From: Marinobacter caseinilyticus | Lineage (GTDB): Bacteria; Pseudomonadota; Gammaproteobacteria; Pseudomonadales; Oleiphilaceae | Assembly: GCF_011074955.1 (NCBI RefSeq) | Contig: NZ_WUQJ01000030.1 | Location: 57,452-121,451, forward strand | Length of the DNA stretch: 64,000 nt | Direction: 5' to 3' | In this document: in pieces, positions 36,678 to 46,555 of the stretch | Numbering within the stretch: position 1 is the first letter of the stretch | Layout of the letters: each line of letters opens with the position of its first letter | Notes under the pieces: model-generated | Told to the model about the DNA's origin: nothing | Databases searched by the model: none | What the model saw: the letters and a program-made list of their open reading frames with translations, nothing else | Program-made: the position numbers and the translations under genes

Positions 36678-38570
36678 ATGCCGTGGGGCGAGTTCAAAGA
36701 CACTGCCGCTGAACGGCGTATCTTCCAGCGTCGGACGCTGGTTGCCCTTCTTTTATTGTGGGTAATGATGGGTGTACTGATCGCCCGCATGTACCATCTG
36801 CAGATTATCCAACACGATACCTACACAACACTTTCGGATAAAAATCGCGTTCAGGTTCAGTCTGTGGCACCTCCGCGAGGATTGGTTTACGACCGGAACG
36901 ATGTGTTGCTGGCGGAAAACCGGCCGGTGTTCAGTGTCACCATTGTGCCTGAGCGCGTCGGCGACATTGATCAGACATTGGCGGATTTACAGCGCATCCT
37001 GGCGATATCGGAGGAGGACCTCGTGCGATTTCAGCGCCGCCTCCAGGAACCACGCCGACCCTTCCAGGAAATTCCCTTAAGGTACGATCTCACTGAGATC
37101 GAAATCGCCAGCATGGCGGTGCACCGACACGAACTCCCCGGAGTGGAAGTCAATGCTGAGCTGGTGCGCTATTACCCTTTTGGTGAAATAACCTCTCATG
37201 CCCTTGGCTACGTGGGGCGGATCAATCGTGATGAACTTCAACGCATTGATCCGGTCAACTACGCCGGCACCAACTACATAGGCAAGTCGGGTATTGAGCG
37301 TTTCTACGAAGAGCTTCTGCATGGCAAGGTGGGCTACCAACATGTGGAGACCAATGCCCGGGGCCGGACATTGCGGGTGCTTGAGCGAGAAAGCCCGGTA
37401 CCGGGTGAGGATATTCGTTTGCACCTGGACATTCGTCTGCAAAAGCTGGCCTTTGAACTGCTGGCGGAACGTCGTGGGGCCATCGTAGCGATCGAACCGA
37501 AAACCGGCGGCGTGCTGGCGCTGGCGAGTGTGCCCGGATTTGATGCCAATTTGTTTGTGACTGGCATTGGGGTTCAGGCCTATCAGGAGCTCAATAGATC
37601 ACTGGATAAGCCGTTGTTTAACCGTGCGTTACGGGGGCAATACCCGCCCGGATCCACCATAAAGCCCATGCTGGCGATTGCGGCTCTGGACAGCGGTGTG
37701 ACCACGCGGGATCGGTTGATCTGGGACCCCGGTTATTTTCAGCTGAAACCCAGTGGCCGTCGTTATCGGGACTGGAAGCGTGGTGGCCACGGCTGGGTCG
37801 ATCTGACCGCTGCCGTGGCGGAATCGTGTGACATTTATTTTTACGATGCGGCAGTCCGAATGGGGGTGGACACCATGCACCATTACTTGGCCCAATTCGG
37901 TTTTGGCGAAGAAACATCGCTGGACATTAGCGGTGCCTTACCCGGACTGCTGCCATCCAGTGACTGGAAGCGTGCGGCACGCAATGCGCCCTGGTACCCG
38001 GGGGACTCCGTCAATATGGGCATTGGCCAGGGCTTCAATCTGGCCACGCCGTTGCAGCTTGCAACGGCAACCACGGTGATGGCAAACCGTGGGCAATGGC
38101 AGCAGCCGCGGTTGCTCAACGATGTATTGGGCGATCACTCGCTCGAGGGCCGGCTGCCGCCACCCAGCAAAGACGACATCATCCTGAAGAATCAGGATGA
38201 CTGGAATTTTGGCGTGAATGCCATGAAAGCGGTGATGCACAGTGCCAAAGGCACTGCCCGCCGAGCGGCGTTTGGGGCGCCCTATGAGATGGCCGGAAAA
38301 ACCGGTACCGCGCAGGTGTTCAGTCTGGCTCAGGATGAAGAGTACGACGCCGATGAAATTCGTGAGCGGCTGCGCGATCACGCGTTGTTTATAGGGTTTG
38401 CGCCGATTGAAGACCCCAAGATTGCGGTCGCCGTTATTGTCGAAAACGGCGGCAGCGGCAGTGGCACTGCCGCACCAGTGGCGCGTGCGTTATTCGATGC
38501 CTGGTTAATGGAATTTCCAAACGAAGGCGAAGCCATGGTGGTCGGGCAAACCAATGAGGAGGACCGCTAA
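36678..38570 (+). CDS. mrdA: Penicillin-binding protein 2, elongasome transpeptidase
   Basis: A 630-residue class B PBP (E. coli 633) cross-linking peptidoglycan during rod elongation. One N-terminal membrane anchor (LVALLLLWVMMGVLIARM), a pedestal domain with PPRGLVYDRND, and transpeptidase motifs STIKPM (SxxK Ser near residue 330), SCD and KTGTAQ are all present. It overlaps rodA by one base (TAATG). Confidence 0.96.
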   Translation: MPWGEFKDTAAERRIFQRRTLVALLLLWVMMGVLIARMYHLQIIQHDTYTTLSDKNRVQVQSVAPPRGLVYDRNDVLLAENRPVFSVTIVPERVGDIDQTLADLQRILAISEEDLVRFQRRLQEPRRPFQEIPLRYDLTEIEIASMAVHRHELPGVEVNAELVRYYPFGEITSHALGYVGRINRDELQRIDPVNYAGTNYIGKSGIERFYEELLHGKVGYQHVETNARGRTLRVLERESPVPGEDIRLHLDIRLQKLAFELLAERRGAIVAIEPKTGGVLALASVPGFDANLFVTGIGVQAYQELNRSLDKPLFNRALRGQYPPGSTIKPMLAIAALDSGVTTRDRLIWDPGYFQLKPSGRRYRDWKRGGHGWVDLTAAVAESCDIYFYDAAVRMGVDTMHHYLAQFGFGEETSLDISGALPGLLPSSDWKRAARNAPWYPGDSVNMGIGQGFNLATPLQLATATTVMANRGQWQQPRLLNDVLGDHSLEGRLPPPSKDDIILKNQDDWNFGVNAMKAVMHSAKGTARRAAFGAPYEMAGKTGTAQVFSLAQDEEYDADEIRERLRDHALFIGFAPIEDPKIAVAVIVENGGSGSGTAAPVARALFDAWLMEFPNEGEAMVVGQTNEEDR

Positions 38571-39712
38571 TGGCATTGCGTGACTTTTCACGGCCACTGT
38601 CTCACCAATCGTTGTCAGGACCCCGTAGCTTCTGGTCAGCACTGCATATCGACCCTATTCTCCTGGTGCTGCTGGTGGGTCTGGTGGCATTCGGGCTTTT
38701 TGTCCTGTTTAGCGGTGGCGACGGACGGATTGAGTTGGTTAAGGCGCAAGGCATTCGGATCGGTCTGGCCTTTTTTGTGATGTTTGTCTTTGCCCAGCTG
38801 GACCCATCGGTTTACCGACGATGGACGCCTTGGCTGTATGGCGTTGGCTTGATTGCGCTATTGGCGGTCTTGCTGGTGGGCATAGGCGCCAAGGGTGCCC
38901 AGCGTTGGCTGGCATTGCCGGGGTTGCCCCGCTTTCAGCCCTCTGAGTTGATGAAGATTGTGGTGCCGATGATGGTCGCCTGGTACCTCTCCCGCCACAT
39001 GCTGCCGCCAAGGTTGTCAAAAGTCGGGGTGGCGCTGATTCTGGTGCTGTTGCCCATGGGTCTGATTATTAAACAACCGGATCTGGGCACCTCGCTGTTG
39101 GTTGGTTCCGCGGGCTTGTTCGTGGTGTTTTTTGCGGGCATCCGTTGGCGGGTCATTAGTGCTTTTTTCGCCCTGGTGTCCATCGCCGCGCCCCTGATGT
39201 GGTTTTTTGGCATGCGGGATTACCAGAAGCAGCGGGTGTTGACGCTGCTGGATCCGGAAAGTGATCCCCTGGGCGCCGGCTGGAACATTATGCAATCGAA
39301 AACCGCCATTGGCTCTGGCGGCTGGAGCGGCAAGGGCTGGATGCAGGGGACACAGTCTCACCTGGAATTTCTGCCGGAGAGCCATACCGATTTCATTGTC
39401 GCGGTGCTGGCGGAAGAGTTCGGGTTTGTTGGCATGCTGGCGCTGATGTCGGTGTACCTTTTGATACTGACGCGGTGTTTGTATATCGCCGCCAATGCGC
39501 AGGATTCATTCAGTCGTTTGCTGGCCGGGGCGCTCACCATGACATTTTTTGTGTATGTGTTCGTCAATGTGGGCATGGTGAGCGGTTTATTGCCGGTGGT
39601 TGGTGTGCCTTTGCCATTGATCAGCTATGGGGGCACATCCATCGTAACGTTGATGGCGGCCTTTGGTGTGCTGATGTCAATACACACACATCGAAGAATG
39701 ATCACCGCCTGA
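38570..39712 (+). CDS. mrdB: RodA, peptidoglycan glycosyltransferase of the elongasome
   Basis: A 380-residue SEDS-family polytopic protein that polymerises lipid II with PBP2. Landmarks are GARRW-type AKGAQRWLALPGLPRFQPSEL, QPDLGTSLLVG, WGWN-like GWNIMQSKTAIGSGG, LPESHTDFIVAVLAEEFGF and the C-terminal GVPLPLISYGGTS. The start overlaps the mrdA stop by one base. Confidence 0.96.
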   Translation: MALRDFSRPLSHQSLSGPRSFWSALHIDPILLVLLVGLVAFGLFVLFSGGDGRIELVKAQGIRIGLAFFVMFVFAQLDPSVYRRWTPWLYGVGLIALLAVLLVGIGAKGAQRWLALPGLPRFQPSELMKIVVPMMVAWYLSRHMLPPRLSKVGVALILVLLPMGLIIKQPDLGTSLLVGSAGLFVVFFAGIRWRVISAFFALVSIAAPLMWFFGMRDYQKQRVLTLLDPESDPLGAGWNIMQSKTAIGSGGWSGKGWMQGTQSHLEFLPESHTDFIVAVLAEEFGFVGMLALMSVYLLILTRCLYIAANAQDSFSRLLAGALTMTFFVYVFVNVGMVSGLLPVVGVPLPLISYGGTSIVTLMAAFGVLMSIHTHRRMITA

Positions 39713-39735
39713 TGGCGTTACCTTTTGGTTAGAAT

Positions 39736-39753
39736 CACCATGAACTCATGGTG
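39736..39753. repeat. Short perfect inverted repeat between rodA and mltB
   Basis: CACCATGA and TCATGGTG separated by AC, a near-perfect 18-bp palindrome just after rodA. There is no T-run after it, so it is not an obvious terminator. It could be an operator or an mRNA processing hairpin. Role unknown. Confidence 0.5.
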
Positions 39754-39898
39754 AAATCTTAAGCCCCCGTGCTAGTCTCCGGGCTTATAAAGGCGGGGGT
39801 TGGCGGTCGTTATGGGCAACGGTATTGTCCGTGTTGATTGGTATTTTGGGTGTTGTGCGGCACCGGCGAACCGGGTTGTTGGTAAAACAAGGGTATTC

Positions 39899-40918
39899 AT
39901 GAAGACACAGGTTGCGAGCCGGTGCCGAGTATGGCTTGGGGCGGCTGTTTTAGTCATTTTGCAAGGCGGAGCTCAGGCCAGTAATGAGACTGAAGCCGGT
40001 TATGCGGCCCGAGAAGATGGCCAGGCTTTCATTCGTGAAATGGCGACTCAGCACGGTTTCAGCGCTGAGGTTCTTGAGACGTGGCTGAATCAGGCCGAGC
40101 GCAAGCAAGTCATTATTAACGCGATCAGCAAACCCGCTGAAAAAACCATGGAGTGGCATGATTACCGTCGGCTGTTCATTCGATCGGAACAAGTGGATGG
40201 CGGCCGGGCATTTTTGGCGCAGTATCGCGAGGCATTCGATCGGGCTGAGGCGGAATACGGCGTGTCAAGGTACATCATCGCCGCGATTATCGGCGTGGAA
40301 ACCCGTTATGGACGCTTCACCGGTAAATACCGGGTACTGGACGCGCTGGCCACTCTGGCCTTTGATTACCCGCCCAGAAGCGCTTTTTTCCGCCGGGAGT
40401 TAGGCGAGTTTTTGCTCATGACCCGGGAGCAGGGCTTTGATCCCCTGACGGTGAAGGGGTCGTACGCCGGTGCTATGGGATTCGGGCAGTTCATATCGAG
40501 CAGTTATCGACACTATGCGATCGATTTTGATGGCGATTCTGTCGCCGATATTTTGACCAATCCGGTCGATGCCATTGGCAGCGTTGCTCATTATTTCAGC
40601 GCACACGACTGGCGCCGGGGCGACGCAGTGGCCGAACCCGTGGCGGATTCGCAGCGATTGCCGCAAGGCTCGCCACTGTTGACGCGTGGGTTGAAGCCGA
40701 CAAAAACGGTGGCGGACTATCGGCAAGCTGGCGTGCCAGTGACCGCCGCGGTTGACGACAGCGCCCGGGCCCGGGCTCTCAGACTAATGGGCGCCAACGG
40801 CGCCGAACTGTGGCTGACCTACCATAATTTTTATGTGATTACCCGGTATAACCACAGCCATTTGTACGGCATGGCGGTATTCCAGCTCTCGCGTGCGCTC
40901 GGAGGCGATGATGTTTAG
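39899..40918 (+). CDS. mltB: Lytic murein transglycosylase B
   Basis: A 339-residue GH103 transglycosylase cleaving the glycan strand to 1,6-anhydromuramyl ends. The catalytic Glu is in IIGVETRYGRFTGKYRVLDALATLAF, followed by GSYAGAMGFGQFISSSYRHYAIDFDGDSV. The ATG at 39899 (AAGGG 7 nt upstream) gives a signal peptide ending LQGGAQA; no clear lipobox Cys is present, so this copy may be a soluble periplasmic form. Its end overlaps the start of rlpA. Confidence 0.93.
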   Translation: MKTQVASRCRVWLGAAVLVILQGGAQASNETEAGYAAREDGQAFIREMATQHGFSAEVLETWLNQAERKQVIINAISKPAEKTMEWHDYRRLFIRSEQVDGGRAFLAQYREAFDRAEAEYGVSRYIIAAIIGVETRYGRFTGKYRVLDALATLAFDYPPRSAFFRRELGEFLLMTREQGFDPLTVKGSYAGAMGFGQFISSSYRHYAIDFDGDSVADILTNPVDAIGSVAHYFSAHDWRRGDAVAEPVADSQRLPQGSPLLTRGLKPTKTVADYRQAGVPVTAAVDDSARARALRLMGANGAELWLTYHNFYVITRYNHSHLYGMAVFQLSRALGGDDV

Positions 40919-41816
40919 TCAATCCCGGGCCGACAGCGCGCCTCCGTTCAGCGCCAGGAGCAGACTGGGTCTCTGGACAGCAATTGGGGTGATGGTCGTT
41001 CTCGCCGGTTGCGCGTCCGCCCCGGATACGCCGTCCCGGTATTCCATCAGTCAGGATCGGGCGCCATCCAATGACTTTGATATCAGTGGTCTGGAGGATG
41101 CCCGGCCACGGTACGAAGCGCCCCGCAAGGCGGGCAATAAGTCACCCTACACGGTGTGGGGCAAGAAATACTGGGTCATGCCGTCAGCGGACGGCTACGT
41201 TGAGCGGGGCATCGCCAGTTGGTACGGGGAGAAATTTCACGGCCACAAAACCTCAAACGGTGAAACCTTTGACATGTACACCATGTCCGCGGCCCACAAA
41301 TCGTTCCCGCTGCCGGGTTTCGCCCGCGTGACGAATCTGGATAATGGACGCTCCGTAGTGGTGCGGGTCAACGATCGCGGTCCATTTCATGGTGATCGGC
41401 TGATCGATTTGTCTTACGCGGCGGCCAAGAAACTGGGGTATCAATCAAGCGGCACAGCCCGAGTTGAGGTTGCCGCCATCACCGTCCGGCCGGATGGCAG
41501 CATGATGATCGCGGGCGCGCCATACCCCAATGCCGAAGCGCCGATTGCGGTGTCGGACCAAAGCATGGCATCGGGACAGGCGTTGTTTGTGCAACTCGGC
41601 TCGTTCAGTCAGCGCAGCCCGGCTGACGGCTTATCACGGCAGGCGAAACAGCAGACCGAGCGGTCCGTCCGGGTTCGCCGGATAGATACCGCCGATGGCG
41701 CATTTCATCGTGTCCAGGTCGGGCCGTTTGTGTCGGCCGAGGAAGCGCGACGGGAACAGCAGGCACTGGCAAGCAGAGGGTTTGGTCAGGCGATTGTTCT
41801 GACGGATACCCGCTAA
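40911..41816 (+). CDS. rlpA: RlpA-type septal lytic transglycosylase lipoprotein with SPOR domain
   Basis: A 301-residue lipoprotein: lipobox MVVLAGC near residue 30, a double-psi beta-barrel domain (ERGIASWYGEKFHGHKTSNGETFDMYTMSAAHK and VVVRVNDRGPF in pieces) and a C-terminal SPOR domain (LFVQLGSFSQRSPADGLSRQA). RlpA acts on peptide-free glycan at septa. The ATG at 40911 sits 5 nt after GGAGG; the tandem ATG at 40908 is too close. It overlaps the mltB stop. Confidence 0.93.
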   Translation: MFSQSRADSAPPFSARSRLGLWTAIGVMVVLAGCASAPDTPSRYSISQDRAPSNDFDISGLEDARPRYEAPRKAGNKSPYTVWGKKYWVMPSADGYVERGIASWYGEKFHGHKTSNGETFDMYTMSAAHKSFPLPGFARVTNLDNGRSVVVRVNDRGPFHGDRLIDLSYAAAKKLGYQSSGTARVEVAAITVRPDGSMMIAGAPYPNAEAPIAVSDQSMASGQALFVQLGSFSQRSPADGLSRQAKQQTERSVRVRRIDTADGAFHRVQVGPFVSAEEARREQQALASRGFGQAIVLTDTR

Positions 41817-41878
41817 GGTACTTCATTGGATGCATCATCCCGGTATGATGGTTAGGTGTTGAATATCACTCATTGAAT

Positions 41879-43051
41879 ATGAATAAACCCATGGCAACTA
41901 CTTCTATGTTCAAATCCCTTCTCACGATCGTACTTTTCTCGTGCATGGCTACGCTTGCCAGCGCGCAATCGGCACTGATTCCATCACCGCCCTCTATCGG
42001 CGCCAGCTCTTATATATTGATGGACCCACTCAGTGGCAAGATTCTGATCGAAGGCAACAGCCATGAGCGTTTGCCCCCGGCCAGCCTGACCAAGATGATG
42101 ACGGCCTACATCGTCGAGCGAGAGCTGGACGAGGGGCGGATTTCCATGACGGATATGGTGCCAGTCAGCGTGAATGCGTGGCGCACAGGGGGATCGCGAA
42201 CGTTCATCAAAGAAGGCAGCCAGGTCAAGGTGGAAGACCTTTTAAGGGGCGTGGTTATTCAGTCGGGTAATGATGCCACCGTTGCGTTGGCCGAATTTGT
42301 TGCCGGCAGTGAGGGCGCCTTCGCCGACATCATGAATCAGCAAGCGCAGATACTGGGCATGAACGAAACTCACTTCGTCAATGCCACCGGTCTGCCCTCG
42401 CCCGAACAGTTTTCTACGGCTCACGACCTGGCGCTGCTGGCCCGCGCCATTATCACGGATTACCCAGAAAACTACCCGATCTACGCCGAAAAGCATTTCA
42501 CTTACAATGACATTCGGCAGCCTAACCGCAACTCGCTGCTGTGGCGAGATCCGACGGTGGATGGGCTGAAAACGGGCCATACCGAAGAAGCAGGTTATTG
42601 CCTGGTGGCCTCAGCCAAGCGCGACGACACTCGGTTTATTTCGGTGGTCATGGGCACCGACAGCCCTAATGCCCGGGCGCAGGAAGTTCAGAAAATGCTG
42701 AACTACGGTTTTCGGTATTATAGTAGTGAGCGGTTGTTCAGTGCAGGCCAGAAGCTTTTGGAAGGCCGGGTCTGGGGTGGACAGTTCGATCAGGTGGATA
42801 TCGGTGTTAAAGGCGATGTGTTTGTCACCATCCCGCGTGGCTCCAAGTCATCACTGGAATCCGTGGTGGATGTCGACAACGTGATCAAGGCACCCATCAA
42901 CATTGGTCAGGAATTGGGTCGCGTGAAAGTGACGCTGGACGGCGAGACTATAGTGGACGAGCCTGTGCTGGCACTAAAGGGCGTGCCAGAAGGTGGTTTC
43001 TTTAAGCGCCTGTGGGACGCGATTAAGTTATTTTTCATCCAGCTGTTCTGA
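41879..43051 (+). CDS. dacA: D-alanyl-D-alanine carboxypeptidase, PBP5/6 family
   Basis: A 390-residue low-molecular-weight PBP with a signal peptide (FKSLLTIVLFSCMATLASAQ), SxxK as SLTKMM, SGN as QSGNDATVALAEF, KTG as LKTGHTEEAGYC, a PBP5 C-terminal domain and a terminal amphipathic membrane helix (FKRLWDAIKLFFIQLF). The ribosome-binding site is poor, so the start could be 41873 (TTG), 41879 or 41891. Confidence 0.95.
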   Translation: MNKPMATTSMFKSLLTIVLFSCMATLASAQSALIPSPPSIGASSYILMDPLSGKILIEGNSHERLPPASLTKMMTAYIVERELDEGRISMTDMVPVSVNAWRTGGSRTFIKEGSQVKVEDLLRGVVIQSGNDATVALAEFVAGSEGAFADIMNQQAQILGMNETHFVNATGLPSPEQFSTAHDLALLARAIITDYPENYPIYAEKHFTYNDIRQPNRNSLLWRDPTVDGLKTGHTEEAGYCLVASAKRDDTRFISVVMGTDSPNARAQEVQKMLNYGFRYYSSERLFSAGQKLLEGRVWGGQFDQVDIGVKGDVFVTIPRGSKSSLESVVDVDNVIKAPINIGQELGRVKVTLDGETIVDEPVLALKGVPEGGFFKRLWDAIKLFFIQLF

Positions 43052-43081
43052 TCCTGATTGACGACTCTGTGGGAGAGTATG

Positions 43082-43351
43082 ATGAACGAGTCAACACCGC
43101 CAAAAATTGAATTTCCCTGTGACTACGTCATTAAAGTCATCGGGAATGCGGCGCCCGACTTCACTGAGTTTGTGGTTGAAGTCGTTGAGCGCTATTCGCC
43201 TGGCCTCACGGACGCCAATATTTCCGTCAATGACAGCAGCAAGGGCCGTTTTTCGTCGGTTCAGATCACCATCGTCGCGACCGGTGAGCCGCAACTCAAA
43301 GCGCTGTTTGAAGAGCTCAAAGCCAGCGGCCGTGTTCACATGGTGCTTTAA
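43082..43351 (+). CDS. ybeD: YbeD/DUF493 family protein
   Basis: An 89-residue ACT-like ferredoxin-fold protein, [20 protein letters not shown], ending GRVHMVL. The family has no settled biochemical role but is regularly found between dacA and lipB, as here. Start chosen at 43082, 6 nt after GGGAG; an ATG sits one codon earlier. lipB follows 5 nt later. Confidence 0.92.
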   Translation: MNESTPPKIEFPCDYVIKVIGNAAPDFTEFVVEVVERYSPGLTDANISVNDSSKGRFSSVQITIVATGEPQLKALFEELKASGRVHMVL

Positions 43352-43356
43352 TCACG

Positions 43357-44022
43357 ATGCCAAAGCTGTTGATGCGGGTGCTGGAGGCGCAGCAGCCTTA
43401 CGAGGAAACCTGGCAGGCGATGAAGGAGCTAACGGCTACCCGTAACGGCGACACGCCCGACGAACTGTGGTTCCTGGAGCACCCGCCGGTTTACACCCAG
43501 GGCCAGGCCGGGAAGCCGGAACACATTCTGGCTCCGGGCACGATCCCGGTCGTCCAGGTTGATCGCGGCGGCCAGGTGACCTATCACGGCCCAGGTCAGT
43601 TAGTGGTGTACTTGATGGTTGACCTGAGTCGTGCCAAAACGGGTATTCGAGCCCTGGTTGATTTGATTGAGCAATCACTGGTCAGCGTGTTGGCGCAGTA
43701 CGGCATTACCGCGGCCCCACGGCCGGATGCCCCGGGGGTCTACGTTGATGACGCCAAGATCGCATCGTTGGGTCTGAGAGTGCGTCGTGGCTGCGCCTTT
43801 CACGGATTGGCGCTCAATGTTGCGATGGATATGACGCCGTTCAGCCGCATTAACCCCTGTGGTTATGCCGGCCTGGCGATGTGTCAGGTCACCGATTTTA
43901 CACCCGGCGTCACGGTTGCCGATTTGATTCAGCCATTGGCCACAGAGCTTGCCGGCCGCCTCGGCTACGCCTCCGAAAACCGGGAACTGCTGCACCAGGC
44001 AGAGCTGTCGCCCGTGCGATAG
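43357..44022 (+). CDS. lipB: Octanoyl-[acyl-carrier protein] transferase LipB
   Basis: A 221-residue transferase moving octanoyl from ACP to lipoyl domains. Landmarks are [43 protein letters not shown], the catalytic Lys in [16 protein letters not shown] and Cys in [13 protein letters not shown]. In related genomes lipA normally follows; here the next 630 bp hold a decayed GGDEF remnant instead, so lipA must be elsewhere. Confidence 0.95.
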   Translation: MPKLLMRVLEAQQPYEETWQAMKELTATRNGDTPDELWFLEHPPVYTQGQAGKPEHILAPGTIPVVQVDRGGQVTYHGPGQLVVYLMVDLSRAKTGIRALVDLIEQSLVSVLAQYGITAAPRPDAPGVYVDDAKIASLGLRVRRGCAFHGLALNVAMDMTPFSRINPCGYAGLAMCQVTDFTPGVTVADLIQPLATELAGRLGYASENRELLHQAELSPVR

Positions 44023-44029
44023 TCGGTTG

Positions 44030-44404
44030 TCTGAAGCCGGTGTTGGTCATCGCGTAGACGGCAATGCGCCCCTACCTTGGCCGGATAGAGCGTCTCATCC
44101 GCCCGTTGTAATAAGCGATCGAAGAGGTCAACACCCTGAGCGGCTTCAGTGCCACTATTGATCGTTGCTGACAAAATGTGACCTTCCTATTCGACCGCTT
44201 GGGCCGCATGGTCTTGTCTACGCGATTGCCAATCAGATGGACTTCTGCCGAGTCCGCCCGGACAACATAGTCAGGCATTCCTCGCCACCCCATTGTGCCG
44301 CCCTGGAAACACGAAATAGCCATCAGCCTTGCGTCGCTCATCTGAAGGGTCGGTTTAAAGGCATCATCGCATTTCGCCATGTGAACGATCCGTCCCGCAG
44401 GCAA
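44030..44404 (-). pseudogene. Remnant of a GGDEF-domain protein (frameshifted)
   Basis: Leftward, the frame near 44170-44040 reads LSATINSGTEAAQGVDLFDRLLQRADETLYPAK, given here in pieces: VDLFDRLLQ, RADETLYPAK is the classical C-terminal GGDEF helix. The preceding part (44404-44180), in another frame, has PDYVVRADSAEVHLIG, which fits the region around the GGDEF signature with DSAEV in its place. A frameshift near 44175 joins them. No intact start or full domain exists. I judge it a dead diguanylate-cyclase gene; the 5' part is weak. Confidence 0.5.
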
Positions 44405-44651
44405 GAAAGCGTGTTGGGTGGATCAGGTCATTGGCTCGAACGCCCGCCAGATTGCGGCGTCGCAGTGACCCACGCAGCGCTCTGTACCCGTATAATCAGG
44501 TCAGGTTATGCTGTCGAGGCAGAGGCATCGACAGACTGGACCATGGAACGTACGTTGGCGGCACCGGTGAAGACCCGATGCGGTTGCAATTTTATGGGGG
44601 TGTTGGTCCAAGTGTGCGATGGCCCCGTCTTCTGAACCTGGATAGGTGTTA

Positions 44652-46070
44652 ATGGCTTCCAAGCGACCAGGAAATTCCGTATCCCGAATCAAGACTGGCA
44701 GTTTCGAACGCCGTCTGTCGTTGACGCGCGCGGGTCTGTTTGCCGGTACGCGCATGGCATCACACATGGCCACCAACTGGTTCAGCAGCAAGGACAAGCG
44801 TGAGGCCCGTCATCGCGCCATGTTGTCCAGCCAGGCTGAATTTCTGGTGGATGAACTGGGTAAGCTCAAGGGCAGCGTGGTCAAGATTGGTCAGGTGATG
44901 GCACTCTATGGTGAGCACTTCCTGCCCGATGAGGTGACTGAGGCGTTGCACACGCTGGAGGATCAGACCACTTCGCTGGCATGGCCCGCGATTGAGCGGG
45001 TGCTGATGGAGGAACTTGGCGACAGGCGTTACGCCGAGTTGAGTATTGACCCTGAGCCCATCGGGGCGGCGTCGCTGGGCCAGGTGCACCGGGCCCAGCG
45101 TCGGAGTGATGGCCTGGAACTGGTGCTGAAAGTGCAGTATCCCGGTGTGGCCGATGCCGTCGACAGCGACCTGAACGCCGTTGCGCACTTGCTTCGGGTG
45201 GCCAGGCTGGTGTCGTTCGGTCCGGAATTCAGCGACTGGCTGGAGGAGGTTCGGGTGATGATGCACCGGGAAGTGGATTACCACCTTGAAGCACGCACCA
45301 CCGAGCGCTTCCGGCAAATGCTCAAAGACGATCCGCGCTTTGTGGTACCGCGGGTATTGGAAGAATACTCCACAGAGCATGTCATTGCGTCCACGTATGA
45401 GCCTGGCCACTCGGTGAGCTCGTTGGTGGTCCATGACTTGCCTTTAGAACGGCGCAGTGAGCTGGGTCGCGCTGCCTTGGAGCTGTTTTTCCGAGAGTTG
45501 TTTGTCTGGGGCGAAATCCAGACGGACCCCAACTTTGGCAATTACCGGATTCGCATTGCGGAAGAGAGCGATGATGAGGACGGTCACGACCAGATCGTAC
45601 TGCTGGATTTCGGTGCCGTGCAAAAGTACCCGGAGAGCTTCCTGGAGCCGGTCATCCGGATGATTCGGGCGTCCTACGAAGGGGAGCTGGAAGCCGTGAT
45701 TGAAGGCGGTATCGAACTGAACTTTATGAGCCGTGAGTGGCCGGAGGAAGTTCTCAGGCGCTTTGGTGAGGTGTGTATGTCGGTGCTGGAACCGTTGGCT
45801 AAAAGCTCGGGTCAGTGGCCGTCAAACGCCGTCAATGCCCATGGGCAGTACCGCTGGAAACAGAGCGATCTACCGTCCCGGGTTGCGCACCAGGCCGCGC
45901 GGTCCGCTATCAGTCGGTACTTTCGCATTCCACCGAAAGAGTTCGTGTTTTTGAACCGGAAGCTGATCGGTGTTTACACGTTTATTGCCGTATTGAATGC
46001 CGAGTTCAATGGGGAAGACCTGCTGCTGGACTATCTGTACGAGAAAGCCCCGGTTACCGCGCCGGAATGA
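44652..46070 (+). CDS. ABC1/UbiB (AarF)-family atypical kinase
   Basis: A 472-residue ABC1 protein. Visible are the family KxGQ motif (SVVKIGQVMALYG), the Ala-rich nucleotide loop IGAASLGQVHRAQ, and the catalytic/metal motifs QTDPNFGNY and LLDFGAVQ. It is not E. coli-type UbiB, which has two C-terminal membrane helices; none are seen here. A role in quinone or lipid metabolism is likely by family. The start at 44652 follows an AGG-containing site; a GTG lies two codons earlier. Confidence 0.88.
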   Translation: MASKRPGNSVSRIKTGSFERRLSLTRAGLFAGTRMASHMATNWFSSKDKREARHRAMLSSQAEFLVDELGKLKGSVVKIGQVMALYGEHFLPDEVTEALHTLEDQTTSLAWPAIERVLMEELGDRRYAELSIDPEPIGAASLGQVHRAQRRSDGLELVLKVQYPGVADAVDSDLNAVAHLLRVARLVSFGPEFSDWLEEVRVMMHREVDYHLEARTTERFRQMLKDDPRFVVPRVLEEYSTEHVIASTYEPGHSVSSLVVHDLPLERRSELGRAALELFFRELFVWGEIQTDPNFGNYRIRIAEESDDEDGHDQIVLLDFGAVQKYPESFLEPVIRMIRASYEGELEAVIEGGIELNFMSREWPEEVLRRFGEVCMSVLEPLAKSSGQWPSNAVNAHGQYRWKQSDLPSRVAHQAARSAISRYFRIPPKEFVFLNRKLIGVYTFIAVLNAEFNGEDLLLDYLYEKAPVTAPE

Positions 46071-46081
46071 TCTGGTGCCAC

Positions 46082-46537
46082 TCAGATTGTGGCTGTTGAA
46101 GCCTCGGCCACGAGCCACAACACGACGGCATAACGGGCGCCTTTACCAATGGCCACAAGCACGACAAAGTTGAGCCATGGCACTCGCATAATGCCACCGA
46201 TCAGCGTTAATGCATCGCCCCCGACGGGCAGCCAGCCCATCAACAGCGACCACTGGCCATACCGGTTAAAGTGTTTTTGAGCATAGGCCAGTTGCTTGTC
46301 CGTGACAGGAAACCACCGTTTTTCCTTAAAGCGTTCTACTTGTCGGCCGATAACACCATTAACAACCGAGCCCAGGGTGTTGCCGAGGGTGGCCCAAAAC
46401 CACAGCCATTCAACGGCATAACCCTGGGTGAAGAGACCTCCCAGCAAGACCTCCGAATAGGCCGGCAACAGGGTTGCCGCCGCAAAGGCCGCCAGAAAAA
46501 GGCTTAAGTACGCCAATGACAACTCCCGGGAAGCCAT
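46082..46537 (-). CDS. YqaA family (DedA-like) small membrane protein
   Basis: A 151-residue membrane protein with four or so hydrophobic segments, AAATLLPAYSEVLLGGL, a GNTLGSVVNGVIGR loop and a LMGWLPVGGDALTLIGGIMRVPWLNF segment characteristic of the SNARE-associated/VTT fold. Function unknown; relatives act in membrane lipid homeostasis. Convergent with the ABC1 kinase (11 nt) and divergent from the chemoreceptor. Confidence 0.88.
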   Translation of the reverse strand: MASRELSLAYLSLFLAAFAAATLLPAYSEVLLGGLFTQGYAVEWLWFWATLGNTLGSVVNGVIGRQVERFKEKRWFPVTDKQLAYAQKHFNRYGQWSLLMGWLPVGGDALTLIGGIMRVPWLNFVVLVAIGKGARYAVVLWLVAEASTATI

Positions 46538-46555
46538 TTCTGGGGGTAAGGGTGT

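Noticed and set aside
44460..44651. Possible small RNA or tRNA between lipB and the ABC1 kinase gene
   Set aside because: No cloverleaf, CCA end or T-loop (GGTTCGAATCC) was seen; only a weak promoter-like TATAAT.
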